Positions 1 through 8,264 of a DNA stretch of 64,000 bases are shown piece by piece. Source of the DNA: Lachnospiraceae bacterium (GTDB taxonomy: Bacteria > Bacillota > Clostridia > Lachnospirales > Lachnospiraceae); NCBI GenBank assembly GCA_900751995.1, contig CAADTP010000067.1, positions 1 through 64,000 on the forward strand, written 5' to 3'. Position numbers and translations under genes: made by a program. The notes below the pieces were generated by a model. That model was not told the DNA's origin and made no database searches. It was given only the letters and a program-made list of their open reading frames with translations. The number at the start of each line of letters is the position of its first letter. Positions within the stretch are counted from its first letter, which is position 1.

Positions 1-396
1 TCTATGGGTGCTGACTTCAACCAGACTGTTAAAGCAATCGCTGAAGCAGAAGCTTATCCGGGACCGTCTCTGATCATTGCATACGCTCCATGTATCAACC
101 ATGGTATCAAGAAAGGTATGGCAAAAGCTCAGACAGAAGAAGAACTGGCAGTTAAGTGCGGATACTGGCACAACTTCCGCTTCAACCCGGCAGCAGACAA
201 GAAGTTTGCTCTGGATTCCAAGACACCGGATATGGAGAACTACATGGACTTCCTGAACGGCGAGGTTCGTTACAACTCCTTACAGCGTCAGAATCCTGAG
301 AAAGCAGCAAGACTGTTTGCTAAGAACGAATCTGAAGCAAAAGCAAGATATGACTATCTGAATAAGCTCGTAGCTATGTACGGCGAAGAAGAATAA
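1..396 (+). CDS. nifJ: Pyruvate:ferredoxin (flavodoxin) oxidoreductase, C-terminal end (partial)
   Basis: The frame is open from base 1, so the start lies outside the window; 131 codons are visible. PFOR decarboxylates pyruvate to acetyl-CoA and passes electrons to ferredoxin or flavodoxin in the cytoplasm, and the family is about 1170 residues long. The visible part is the end of the thiamine-diphosphate domain: GADFNQTVKAIAEAEAYPGP, a conserved Cys in APCINHG, and the family's closing helix ending MYGEEE. An intrinsic terminator follows 17 bases after the stop, so this is the last gene of its transcript. It would make the ferredoxin electrons that anaerobic redox enzymes elsewhere in the window could use. 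The assignment is secure; only the N-terminal 90% is missing. Confidence 0.95.
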   Translation, partial: SMGADFNQTVKAIAEAEAYPGPSLIIAYAPCINHGIKKGMAKAQTEEELAVKCGYWHNFRFNPAADKKFALDSKTPDMENYMDFLNGEVRYNSLQRQNPEKAARLFAKNESEAKARYDYLNKLVAMYGEEE

Positions 397-412
397 TTCA
401 GAGTTAATGTTG

Positions 413-443
413 GCCGCGGTACTCTATGTACCGCGGCTTTTTT
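413..443 (+). terminator. Intrinsic terminator after nifJ
   Basis: GCCGCGGTAC, a 5-base loop and GTACCGCGGC form a perfect 10-bp stem, followed by six T. It lies between the nifJ stop and the YfhO-type gene and rules out a YfhO start upstream of about 445. Confidence 0.93.
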
Positions 444-481
444 CTTCATATCGAACATGGATTTTTATGAAAGAGAATGAC

Positions 482-3238
482 ATGAATAAGAAACTGGACA
501 AAAAAAGAAATACAGATTTTTATCTGCTGTATACAGCAGCCTTTCTGGCAGTTGCCCTGGCACTGTATCTCAGATTTTTTACAAACGGGAAATCACTTGT
601 CTGGAGTCATGACGGAGTGCCACAGCATCTGAATTCGCTGGCATATTACGGGAGATATCTGAGACAGGTCCTTTATACATTGTTCATAGAACATAAATTA
701 TCTCTGCCATTGTGGGATATGCATATCGGATATGGTTCAGATATACTGACTACTCTGCATTATTATGTGATCGGGGATCCTCTGACCTTGCTGGCGGTGT
801 TTGTTCCTGAATCCAAAACAGAAACATTGTATGCGTTTCTGATCTTTCTGCGTATTTATCTGGCTGGAATCGCATTCAGCAGATACAGCTTTTACCATAA
901 GAATTCAAAACAGGCTACCTTTATGGGAACGATGATTTACATTTTTGCGGGCTGGACGATCTACGCTGCAATGAAGCATCCGTATTTCTCCAATCCGATG
1001 ATCTATCTGCCTTTGATTCTTCTGGGGATTGATAAGATTTACAAAAAAGAAAAGCCTTATACATTCATCTGGTCCGTTGCCCTGGCAGGCCTTTCTAATT
1101 TTTATTTCTTTTATATGCTGGGGATTTTTATGGTTCTCTATGCGGCATTTCGATATTTTGACCTGTTTGCAGACAGGAGCCTTAAGAATATCGGAAAGTG
1201 GCTGGGGATTTTTGCGGTATATTCTGTGATTGCAGTGATGATCGCTGCGGTGATCCTTCTTCCTGTGATCATTCCGGTGTTTGGAACAGACCGGTTCGGA
1301 GCAGAAAATTATGTACCGCTGTTTTATGACAAAATTTATTACGAAAAATATCTTGGATGTCTGATCGGAGAGAATATGATCCAGTGGGGAGTTGCCGGTT
1401 ATACGGCAGTGTCCCTTGCAGGTGTTTTTGTGCTGTTCGCAAAGAAAAAGAAATATACAGTGCTCAAAGCCGGGTTTGTGCTTCTGAATAGCTTTCTGCT
1501 GCTTCCGTTTGCCGGTCATGTTCTGAATGGATTTTCCTATGTTTCCAATCGATGGATCTGGGCATATGGAATGCTGATCGCATACATCTTTGTAAAAATA
1601 TATCCGGAACTGTTTTCGCTTACTCTCAAAGAAAAGCGGAAGGTATTCGTGATGCTTCTGGTCTACTGTGTTCTGGCACTTCTTCCGGAAGCAGCGAGAA
1701 CGCAGAGAAACCTTATGGCAATGATCCTTCTGACACTTTCCGTGTTTACCGTACTTTCCTATGGAAATATTTTTGTGAGAGAACGAAATCTCTGTCTGAT
1801 GATCGCAGGCTTTCTGATCGCAGGTATTTTGTTTAACATTGCTTATCAGTATTCCTACGAAAAGGATTATCTTTCAGAATTTACTGACAGCGGTGAGGCG
1901 TTGGAAAAGCTGGAGACAGGTGTTGATCTGGCTGTTCTGGACACCGGGGATGATTCCATATACCGTTATGACCAGATGGATGCTTCTTCCAGTGAAAATT
2001 CTTCGATGCAGATGGGAACGAACAGTACTGCTTATTATTTCAGTGTTGCGAGTTCAAGCATTGCCAATTTCTTTGATGAAATGTATCTGAATACACCGTG
2101 GGAACAGCATTATGACAATCTGGACGGAAGAACCATCCTGGACCGTCTGGCTTCTGTGAAATATTTTGTTGTCAAAAAAGGAGAAGAAGCCTATCTTCCG
2201 TATGGCTATTCCAGGCTTTGCGGACAGGCAGAGAAAAAAAGCAAAACCTATCTGGCATATGCAAATGAGGATGCCCTGCCGCTTGGATATACCTATGATT
2301 CCTGGATATCAGAAAAAGATTACAGTGAAATGTCTGTGACAGAAAAACAGCAGGCGCTTTTACAGGGCGTGGTCTTAAAGGAGAGCTTTCTTCCGAAGGC
2401 AGAACTCAGCTTTAATGATCAGGAAATCCCTTATTATACTTCAGAGGGAAAGGGATGCCGCCTCAAAAACGGCAAGATCATTGTCACATCAGAAAATGCA
2501 CAGCTTAAGCTGGTATTCGAGGGTGAAGAGAACGCAGAAACTTATCTTGTCGCAGAAGGCCTGGATTACGACGGATTGTCTCCAAGGGAGATGATCAGTG
2601 ACAAAAAATGGGAAAAAATGACAACTTATGAGCAGAATAAGCTTCTGGAAGAAAATGGCAGATGGCGTTACTGGAAAGAAAGTCAGAAAGCATCCATCCA
2701 GCTCGGAGGGCGTTTTCTCAAAAAATCTATCCGGATCTTTACGGATAAATATAATGCGTACAGCGGCAAGCATAATTTTCTGTGTAATACCGGATATAGC
2801 GAAAAGGGCCGTCATACGATCACCCTCACCTTTGAAAATACAGGAGTTTACAGCTTTGACAGCCTTAAGGTATACTCTCAGCCAATGACAGGGATCGACA
2901 GGCAGACCAGAAAGCTTAAGGAGGAAGTCCTTACAGATATAAAAACCCAGAATAACGAGATCAGTGGAAAGATTTCTCTTTCTGACAGGAAAGCACTGGT
3001 GTTTTCAATCCCATACAGTGAAGGATGGATAGCGTATGTTGATGGAGAAAAAACCGAGATACAGGAAGCAAATACCATGTACATGGCACTGGAATTACCA
3101 AAGGGAGAGCATGAGATCCGCCTGGTATACAGTACGCCATATCTTAAGACAGGTCTGTGCTTGACTTGCATCGGGGTATTGTGCTACATTGTGTTAGTGC
3201 TAATAAACAGAAAGAAAAAGAGGTTTCAAAAATCATGA
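482..3238 (+). CDS. YfhO family polytopic membrane protein, probable GT-C-type glycosyltransferase
   Basis: A protein of about 918 residues. The N-terminal half has about a dozen hydrophobic segments (from residue ~15 to ~460), then a large hydrophilic, presumably extracellular domain (~470-880), then one last membrane segment (GLCLTCIGVLCYIVLVLI) and a basic tail. This is the layout of the YfhO family. In Bacillus subtilis YfhO acts with the CsbB-type glycosyltransferase in sugar decoration of lipoteichoic acid (established for that organism). I chose ATG 482 because the frame's upstream part overlaps the terminator; ATG 467 is an alternative. The stop overlaps the next gene by 4 bp (ATGA), so the two are translationally coupled. 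Substrate and sugar cannot be read from the sequence. Confidence 0.8.
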   Translation: MNKKLDKKRNTDFYLLYTAAFLAVALALYLRFFTNGKSLVWSHDGVPQHLNSLAYYGRYLRQVLYTLFIEHKLSLPLWDMHIGYGSDILTTLHYYVIGDPLTLLAVFVPESKTETLYAFLIFLRIYLAGIAFSRYSFYHKNSKQATFMGTMIYIFAGWTIYAAMKHPYFSNPMIYLPLILLGIDKIYKKEKPYTFIWSVALAGLSNFYFFYMLGIFMVLYAAFRYFDLFADRSLKNIGKWLGIFAVYSVIAVMIAAVILLPVIIPVFGTDRFGAENYVPLFYDKIYYEKYLGCLIGENMIQWGVAGYTAVSLAGVFVLFAKKKKYTVLKAGFVLLNSFLLLPFAGHVLNGFSYVSNRWIWAYGMLIAYIFVKIYPELFSLTLKEKRKVFVMLLVYCVLALLPEAARTQRNLMAMILLTLSVFTVLSYGNIFVRERNLCLMIAGFLIAGILFNIAYQYSYEKDYLSEFTDSGEALEKLETGVDLAVLDTGDDSIYRYDQMDASSSENSSMQMGTNSTAYYFSVASSSIANFFDEMYLNTPWEQHYDNLDGRTILDRLASVKYFVVKKGEEAYLPYGYSRLCGQAEKKSKTYLAYANEDALPLGYTYDSWISEKDYSEMSVTEKQQALLQGVVLKESFLPKAELSFNDQEIPYYTSEGKGCRLKNGKIIVTSENAQLKLVFEGEENAETYLVAEGLDYDGLSPREMISDKKWEKMTTYEQNKLLEENGRWRYWKESQKASIQLGGRFLKKSIRIFTDKYNAYSGKHNFLCNTGYSEKGRHTITLTFENTGVYSFDSLKVYSQPMTGIDRQTRKLKEEVLTDIKTQNNEISGKISLSDRKALVFSIPYSEGWIAYVDGEKTEIQEANTMYMALELPKGEHEIRLVYSTPYLKTGLCLTCIGVLCYIVLVLINRKKKRFQKS

Positions 3239-4197
3239 AAAATATACTGTCAGTTGTGCTTCCAGCCTATAATGAAGGCCTTATGGTGGGAAAGACCTGC
3301 AGGGTCCTTGGGGAAGTACTGAAGGGAGCGGGAATTCCGTATGAACTGGTTCTTGTAAATGATGGCTCCAGTGATAATACCTGGGAAGAAATCCTCAAGG
3401 CAGGTCACAAGGATCCGGCAGTGTTAGGCGTTCGTTTCTCCAGAAATTTCGGGAAAGAAGCAGCGGTTTTTGCAGGAATGGCACAGGCATCAGGGGATGT
3501 TGTTGCAGTTATGGACTGTGATCTCCAGCATCCGCCGGAAACACTGATAGAAATGTACGATCTCTGGAAACAGGGGTATGAGGTGATCGAGGGTGTCAAG
3601 AAAAGTCGTGGAAAAGAAAGCTTTTTTCACAGGGAAAGTGCAGGATTTTTCTATGGAATTATGTCCAAAGCGACAGGAATAGATATGCAGAATGCATCTG
3701 ATTTCAAGATGATGGACCGTCAGGTTGTAGACAATATCCTTGCTATGCCGGAGAGAAATATGTTCTTTCGTGCAACTTCCTCCTGGGTTGGATTTAAGAC
3801 GACATCCGTGGAGTTTGAGGTTCACGAAAGAGAGGCGGGAGAGACGAAATGGTCTACCTGGTCTCTTGTCAAATACGCGTTTACAAATATTGTGGCTTTT
3901 ACAACTCTGCCGCTCCAGTTTGTGACGATCGGAGGAGGAATCTGTTTTCTGGGTTCGCTGATCCTGATCATTTATTCGCTGATCCAGTATTTTACCGGAC
4001 ATGCAGTGGAGGGATACACAACCACGCTTCTGGTGCTTCTCCTGATTGGAAGTGCGATCATGCTGAGCCTTGGTATAATAGGATATTATATTGCCAAGAT
4101 CTATGAGGAAGTCAAGCGCCGTCCGCGTTATATTGTTTCCAGAATCGTGCGGGGCGGTGAGGATGTTTCCGAGACTGTCAGACATGACGGAAGATAG
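3235..4197 (+). CDS. GT2 polyprenyl-phosphate glycosyltransferase (GtrB/CsbB/DPM1-like)
   Basis: A 320-residue protein: an N-terminal GT-A domain beginning LSVVLPAYNEG, with the nucleotide-sugar/metal motif MDCDLQHP near residue 85-92, then two C-terminal membrane segments (around residues 225-255 and 262-290). The family moves a sugar from UDP- or GDP-sugar to undecaprenyl phosphate on the inner membrane face. The start at ATG 3235 overlaps the YfhO stop and aligns with the family N-terminus; longer upstream starts would lie inside YfhO. With YfhO before it and GtrA 12 bp after it, this is a complete three-component membrane glycosylation module. The donor sugar is unknown. Confidence 0.88.
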   Translation: MKNILSVVLPAYNEGLMVGKTCRVLGEVLKGAGIPYELVLVNDGSSDNTWEEILKAGHKDPAVLGVRFSRNFGKEAAVFAGMAQASGDVVAVMDCDLQHPPETLIEMYDLWKQGYEVIEGVKKSRGKESFFHRESAGFFYGIMSKATGIDMQNASDFKMMDRQVVDNILAMPERNMFFRATSSWVGFKTTSVEFEVHEREAGETKWSTWSLVKYAFTNIVAFTTLPLQFVTIGGGICFLGSLILIIYSLIQYFTGHAVEGYTTTLLVLLLIGSAIMLSLGIIGYYIAKIYEEVKRRPRYIVSRIVRGGEDVSETVRHDGR

Positions 4198-4209
4198 GAG
4201 ATTATTATT

Positions 4210-4653
4210 ATGAAGAAACTAAAAGCGTTGATTCTGCACTTTTATCAGAATGATGTGATCCGCTATGTGTTCTTTGGAGGATGTACGACCCTTGTGAATC
4301 TGGTCTGCTTCTTTGTACTTCGAAAATGCAGAGTGGAACTGAATATTGCAAACCTGATCTCGATCATTACGGCAATCCTGTTTGCCTATGTCGTTAATTC
4401 CAGATATGTATTTCAGGATAAATGTGAAACATTTAAGGATCATATTCGTCCGTTCTGTAAATTTATCAGTGCACGTCTGGTGACAATGGTGATAGAGGTC
4501 GGAGGCGTGTGGCTTCTTGTCGAAGTGTGCAAAATGAACGATATGGCAGGAAAATTTATCACGCAGTTTATTGTCCTTGCTTTAAATTACATATTCAGTA
4601 AATTTTTTGTTTTTACAACAGGAAAAAGTAAAAAATCTGATCTTACAGATTAG
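4210..4653 (+). CDS. GtrA family membrane protein, probable lipid-linked sugar flippase
   Basis: A 147-residue protein with four hydrophobic segments and the GtrA family pattern (FFGGCTTLVNLVCFF near the N-terminus, LNYIFSKFFVF near the C-terminus). GtrA proteins are proposed to flip polyprenyl-phosphate-sugars made by GtrB-type enzymes to the outer face of the membrane. GGAG lies 10 bases before the ATG. It is the third gene of the YfhO/GT2/GtrA unit. The cobT gene starts 24 bp downstream on the same strand without a clear terminator, so read-through is possible. Confidence 0.85.
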   Translation: MKKLKALILHFYQNDVIRYVFFGGCTTLVNLVCFFVLRKCRVELNIANLISIITAILFAYVVNSRYVFQDKCETFKDHIRPFCKFISARLVTMVIEVGGVWLLVEVCKMNDMAGKFITQFIVLALNYIFSKFFVFTTGKSKKSDLTD

Positions 4654-4677
4654 AATCAGAAATCGGGGGATTTTAAA

Positions 4678-5730
4678 ATGACATTAGAAGAAACACTTCA
4701 GAAAATTCATCCGCTGGATGAAAAAGCAATGGAGATTTCCAGGAAGAGATGGGACAGCATCGCCAAGCCTCTGCATTCTCTTGGGAAAATGGAAGATATC
4801 ATTGTTCAGATTGCCGGAATCACAGGAAGTCCGGATATGAACCTTTCAAAACGTGCACTGGTTGCCATGTGTGCAGATAATGGTGTGGTAGAAGAGGGAG
4901 TGACACAGACCGGACAGGAGGTTACTGCAATTGTTGCAGAGAACTTCCTCTCAGGTGCTACCTCCGCCTGTACCATGTGCCGTCAGTGTGGAACAGATGT
5001 GTATCCGGTAGATGTCGGAATGGCTGTGGACACAAAGGTTCCGACAGATCTTAAGGTAGCCATGGGAACAAAAAACATGGTAAAAGAACCGGCAATGACA
5101 AGAGAAGAGGCAGTAAGAGGAATTGAGGCGGGAATCGAGATGGTATCAAGACTCAAAGCCAGAGGATATGGCCTCATTGCAACCGGTGAGATGGGAATCG
5201 GAAATACCACGACCAGCAGCGCAGTGGCAGCTGTTCTTCTTAACTGTCCTGTGGAGGAGATGACAGGACGCGGAGCCGGACTCTCCAGTGAGGGGCTGAA
5301 CCGTAAGATCACAGCGATCGGAAAAGCGATTGAGAAGCATCAGCCGGATCCGGAAGATCCGATCGATGTCCTTGCAAAGGTCGGAGGGCTTGACATTGCA
5401 GGTATGACAGGCGTTTTCCTTGGCGGCGCAGCACTTGGAGTTCCGATTGTGATCGATGGTTTTATTTCCTGCGTTTCAGCACTGATCGCACAGAGGATCT
5501 GCCTGGTGGCAGGAGATTATATGATCGCTTCACATGTGTCAAAAGAACCGGCGGCACGTCTGATCCTTACATCCCTTGGCAAAGAAGCTGTACTCCATGG
5601 GGATATGTGCCTTGGTGAGGGAAGCGGTGCAGTGGCATTGTTCCCGTTCATTGATATGGGCGTGGCTGTCTATCAGTCTATGAGTACTTTTGATGAGATT
5701 CATGTAGAACAGTATGAGGAGCTTGCCTGA
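4678..5730 (+). CDS. cobT: Nicotinate-nucleotide:dimethylbenzimidazole phosphoribosyltransferase
   Basis: A 350-residue protein of normal family length. CobT makes alpha-ribazole phosphate (the activated lower ligand of cobalamin) from a base such as dimethylbenzimidazole and nicotinate mononucleotide, in the cytoplasm. Family motifs are complete: VAMCADNGVVEEGVTQTG near the N-terminus, GEMGIGNTTTSSAV mid-protein, and LGEGSGA with the catalytic Glu at residue 314. GGGGGA precedes the ATG by 7 bases. It begins the lower-ligand set cobT-cobU-cobS-(CobU-like)-cobC; the spacing to cobU is 1 bp. Confidence 0.97.
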   Translation: MTLEETLQKIHPLDEKAMEISRKRWDSIAKPLHSLGKMEDIIVQIAGITGSPDMNLSKRALVAMCADNGVVEEGVTQTGQEVTAIVAENFLSGATSACTMCRQCGTDVYPVDVGMAVDTKVPTDLKVAMGTKNMVKEPAMTREEAVRGIEAGIEMVSRLKARGYGLIATGEMGIGNTTTSSAVAAVLLNCPVEEMTGRGAGLSSEGLNRKITAIGKAIEKHQPDPEDPIDVLAKVGGLDIAGMTGVFLGGAALGVPIVIDGFISCVSALIAQRICLVAGDYMIASHVSKEPAARLILTSLGKEAVLHGDMCLGEGSGAVALFPFIDMGVAVYQSMSTFDEIHVEQYEELA

Positions 5731-5731
5731 G

Positions 5732-6283
5732 ATGATGATTCTTGTAACGGGAGGAAGCGGGAGCGGGAAATCTGCATTTGCCGAAGATCAGGTGGTGGCT
5801 TTTGGCGAAGCAGAGAGAATCTATATTGCTACCATGTTTCCTTTTGACGAAGAAAGCAGAAAAAGAGTACAGCGTCATCAGAATATGCGTAAGGGAAAGG
5901 GCTTTGAGACCATTGAATGTTATACCGGACTTGAACGGGTGAGGGTGCCGGAGGGAAGTACCGTTCTTCTGGAATGTATGTCAAATCTTGTGGCAAATGA
6001 GATGTTCCAGGAAGATGGTGCCCATGAGAGGACGGTTCAGGAAATCCAAAAAGGCGTGAAGTCTCTTCGCGAGCAGGCAGGAAATCTGGTGATCGTCACA
6101 AATGAGATTTTTTCTGAGGCGGTTTCCTATGAAGGGGAGACCAGAACCTACCAGGAGTATCTTGGGAAGATCAATCAGGAGCTTGCCCTGCTTGCGGATG
6201 AGGTTGTGGAAGTGGTTTACGGAATTCCAATCTATCACAAAAAGAAAAAAGGAGGCGCTTCCGGTGAAGAGTCTGTGGAATAG
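5732..6283 (+). CDS. cobU: Adenosylcobinamide kinase / adenosylcobinamide-phosphate guanylyltransferase
   Basis: A 183-residue P-loop enzyme that phosphorylates adenosylcobinamide and then adds GMP, giving adenosyl-GDP-cobinamide. The Walker A motif GGSGSGKS is at residues 7-14, and RVQRHQNMR carries the His (residue 49) expected to be guanylylated. I chose ATG 5732 because GAGGAG lies about 11 bases upstream; an in-frame ATG at 5714 would overlap cobT. The 3' end overlaps cobS by 20 bp, with the cobS ribosome site inside cobU, so expression is coupled. It is full length, in contrast to the short CobU-like gene at 7052. Confidence 0.95.
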   Translation: MMILVTGGSGSGKSAFAEDQVVAFGEAERIYIATMFPFDEESRKRVQRHQNMRKGKGFETIECYTGLERVRVPEGSTVLLECMSNLVANEMFQEDGAHERTVQEIQKGVKSLREQAGNLVIVTNEIFSEAVSYEGETRTYQEYLGKINQELALLADEVVEVVYGIPIYHKKKKGGASGEESVE

Positions 6284-7040
6284 TTTTAAGATTGCATTTG
6301 CCATGTTTTCCAAGATTCCTATGCCTCAGGCAGAATGGACAGAAGAAAATATGCGGTATATGCTGTGCTTTTTTCCGTTTGTAGGAGCGGCAGCCGGCAT
6401 ACTCACACTTGGTGTGAACTGGCTGGGCGAGTACTTCGGCTTCGGTACAGGATTTATGGCAATGGCGTTGATTCTGGTGCCGGTTTTTGTGACCGGTGGA
6501 ATCCATGTGGATGGACTTTTGGATACCTCGGATGCTTTGAACTCCTGGAGAGACAGAGAAAAACGTCTGGAGATACTTAAAGATTCTCATGCAGGTGCGT
6601 TTGCTGTGATCACAGCGTGCGTGTATTTTCTGGTTTTATATGGCGGGTTCAACCAGATTGCCGGAAACCGGACAGCGATCAAGATCCTGGCGCTTGGATA
6701 TATGGTGTCCAGATGTTTTTCAGGAATTGGCGTGATCATGCTGCCGAAAGCCAGCGCAGGCGGAACGGTGGCGGAATTTTCCCGCAAGGCACAGGATAAA
6801 ACAGTAAGAAATACGCTGATTGTGTATCTTGTGCTTCTGGCTGTCGGAATGATCCTGATCCAGCCGGTCTATGGCGTGGTAATTTTTGTAACTGCTGTGC
6901 TTGTCTTTATATTTTATAAACACAAGGCGATGAAATATTTTGGAGGAACGACCGGAGATCTGTCGGGATATTTCCTGTGTCTCTGTGAGGCATGGATGGT
7001 GCTTGTCCTGGCAGTCCTGACCGTGGTTTGTCCGATGTAG
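6264..7040 (+). CDS. cobS: Adenosylcobinamide-GDP ribazoletransferase (cobalamin synthase)
   Basis: A 258-residue integral membrane protein that joins adenosyl-GDP-cobinamide to alpha-ribazole (phosphate), the last assembly step of cobalamin. It shows the family Asp-rich motif HVDGLLDTSDAL (about residues 75-86), and most of the rest is hydrophobic. The start is GTG 6264, with GGAGG 8 bases upstream; the protein then begins VKSLWNSFKIAFAMFSKIP, as expected for CobS. Longer in-frame starts lie inside cobU and lack a ribosome site. It is followed after 11 bp by a CobU-like gene. Confidence 0.95.
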   Translation: MKSLWNSFKIAFAMFSKIPMPQAEWTEENMRYMLCFFPFVGAAAGILTLGVNWLGEYFGFGTGFMAMALILVPVFVTGGIHVDGLLDTSDALNSWRDREKRLEILKDSHAGAFAVITACVYFLVLYGGFNQIAGNRTAIKILALGYMVSRCFSGIGVIMLPKASAGGTVAEFSRKAQDKTVRNTLIVYLVLLAVGMILIQPVYGVVIFVTAVLVFIFYKHKAMKYFGGTTGDLSGYFLCLCEAWMVLVLAVLTVVCPM

Positions 7041-7051
7041 GAGTGTTGGTT

Positions 7052-7432
7052 ATGGAGATGATGATTGGAGGAGCTTTTCAGGGAAAAAGTGCCCTGGCAG
7101 AGAAGAGATACCCGCAGGTGAACTGGATAAACGGAGCGGATGCAGACTGGGAGATGCTTTCCTGTGCAAAGGGTGTTCTGGGGTTTCATGAGTATATCCG
7201 AAAAGAAATGAAAGCAGGAAGAAGCGTAGATCAGCTTGCCGAAGATCTGATCCGTGTAAATCCGGATGTGATCCTTGTATCTGATGAAGTTGGCTATGGT
7301 GTTGTGCCGATCGATGCATTTGACAGAGCTTACCGTGAAGCGGTGGGAAGGATCTGTACGAAGCTGGCAGGTTACAGTCACCGGGTAACGCGAGTTGTCT
7401 GTGGGATTGGGACGGTGATCAAGGATGCTTAA
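7052..7432 (+). CDS. Short CobU-like P-loop protein, probable CobU paralogue
   Basis: A 126-residue protein against about 180 for CobU. It keeps the P-loop (GGAFQGKS, residues 6-13) and the C-terminal CobU-like region (VSDEVGYGVVPID followed by R.YREAVGRI and GIGTVIKD). It lacks the segment with the RHxxxR His that CobU uses to hold GMP. It sits between cobS and cobC, and its stop overlaps cobC by 8 bp, so it is co-expressed with cobalamin lower-ligand genes. It may be a kinase-only or regulatory derivative; the function is not known to me. The start is ATG 7052, with AGGAG 7 bases upstream. Confidence 0.7.
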   Translation: MEMMIGGAFQGKSALAEKRYPQVNWINGADADWEMLSCAKGVLGFHEYIRKEMKAGRSVDQLAEDLIRVNPDVILVSDEVGYGVVPIDAFDRAYREAVGRICTKLAGYSHRVTRVVCGIGTVIKDA

Positions 7433-8030
7433 ATTATGGCTGATCCGTCATGGGATGACCGAGGGAAACCGCCACCAGAGATACATTGGTGTGACGGATG
7501 AATCTCTCTGTGAAGAGGGACGGAATCTTCTTTCAAACGTTACATATCCCAGAGCGCAGGCGCTGTTTGTGAGTCCTCTCAGGCGCTGCAGGGAAACAGC
7601 GAGGATTTTGTTTGGAGACCAGGAGCAGAGAGTTATAGAGCTTCTTGCAGAATGTGATTTTGGCGAATTTGAAAACAAAAATTACAAAGAACTGGCGGAC
7701 AATCCGCATTATCAGGAATGGATTGACAGCAATGGAACCCTTCCTTTCCCGGGAGGAGAGAGCAAGGAGGAATGTGCGGCCAGAAATCTTAAAGGCTTTG
7801 AGGAGGTTCTGGAAGTCTTAGGAAATGAAGGAATTACAGAAGCGGCTCTGGTGGTCCACGGCGGTACGATCATGAACATCATGGAGACGTATGCCCTTCC
7901 GGAGAAGGCTTTTTATGAATGGCATGTCGGAAATGGCTGTGGCTATGAGGTGGAACTGGAACCGGAGCAGTGGCAAAAGACTGCAAAAAAGTTTCGGCGT
8001 GTCAGAAAAATTGATCCATCATTGGAATAA
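7425..8030 (+). CDS. cobC: Histidine phosphatase family protein, probable alpha-ribazole phosphatase
   Basis: A 201-residue phosphoglycerate-mutase-like enzyme. The RHG motif with the phosphohistidine is at residues 8-10 (LIRHGMTEGN), and the second His is in VVHGGTIMNIM. CobC removes the phosphate from alpha-ribazole 5'-phosphate or from adenosylcobalamin phosphate. The family is broad and many members act on other phosphomonoesters, so the specific call rests on its position as the last gene of the cobT-cobU-cobS cluster. The start overlaps the preceding gene by 8 bp. A terminator follows at 8054. Confidence 0.85.
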   Translation: MLKLWLIRHGMTEGNRHQRYIGVTDESLCEEGRNLLSNVTYPRAQALFVSPLRRCRETARILFGDQEQRVIELLAECDFGEFENKNYKELADNPHYQEWIDSNGTLPFPGGESKEECAARNLKGFEEVLEVLGNEGITEAALVVHGGTIMNIMETYALPEKAFYEWHVGNGCGYEVELEPEQWQKTAKKFRRVRKIDPSLE

Positions 8031-8053
8031 AAACAGAGGATATGATAAGAACA

Positions 8054-8086
8054 ACAGCGACGGAGCAGTGGATTCCGTCGCTGTTT
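8054..8086 (+). terminator. Intrinsic terminator ending the cobT-cobC cluster
   Basis: ACAGCGACGGA, a 9-base loop and TCCGTCGCTGT form an 11-bp stem followed by a short T run. It separates the cobalamin genes from ssnA. Confidence 0.85.
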
Positions 8087-8154
8087 GTGTATATGTGCAA
8101 ATACAGAAATATACAAAAAGATTTTGATATAAAAAAATATTTTGCATATTATAG

Positions 8155-8183
8155 TTGAAATAACGAAAAAAGTATGTTAGAGT
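8155..8183 (+). promoter_or_regulatory. Candidate ssnA promoter
   Basis: TTGAAA (8155-8160), 17 bases, TAGAGT (8178-8183). The -10 matches consensus at 4 of 6 positions. It is the only reasonable sigma-A-like pair in the 234-bp gap before ssnA, whose A+T-rich sequence holds nothing else but the palindromes at 8197-8230. The weak -10 would suit a regulated promoter. Confidence 0.45.
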
Positions 8184-8196
8184 AATAGTATAAAAT

Positions 8197-8230
8197 ATCT
8201 AAATCGTGTAGATAATAAACGTTATACGTT
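8197..8230 (+). promoter_or_regulatory. Two short inverted repeats upstream of ssnA, possible operators
   Basis: ATCTA-7 bases-TAGAT (8197-8213) and AACGT-TAT-ACGTT (8218-8230) lie between the candidate promoter and the ssnA ribosome site (GGAGGG at 8251). Short palindromes just downstream of a promoter fit repressor sites, but they are small enough to arise by chance in A+T-rich DNA. Confidence 0.3.
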
Positions 8231-8264
8231 GGGACAAATTCACAAGATAAGGAGGGAAATTTTC

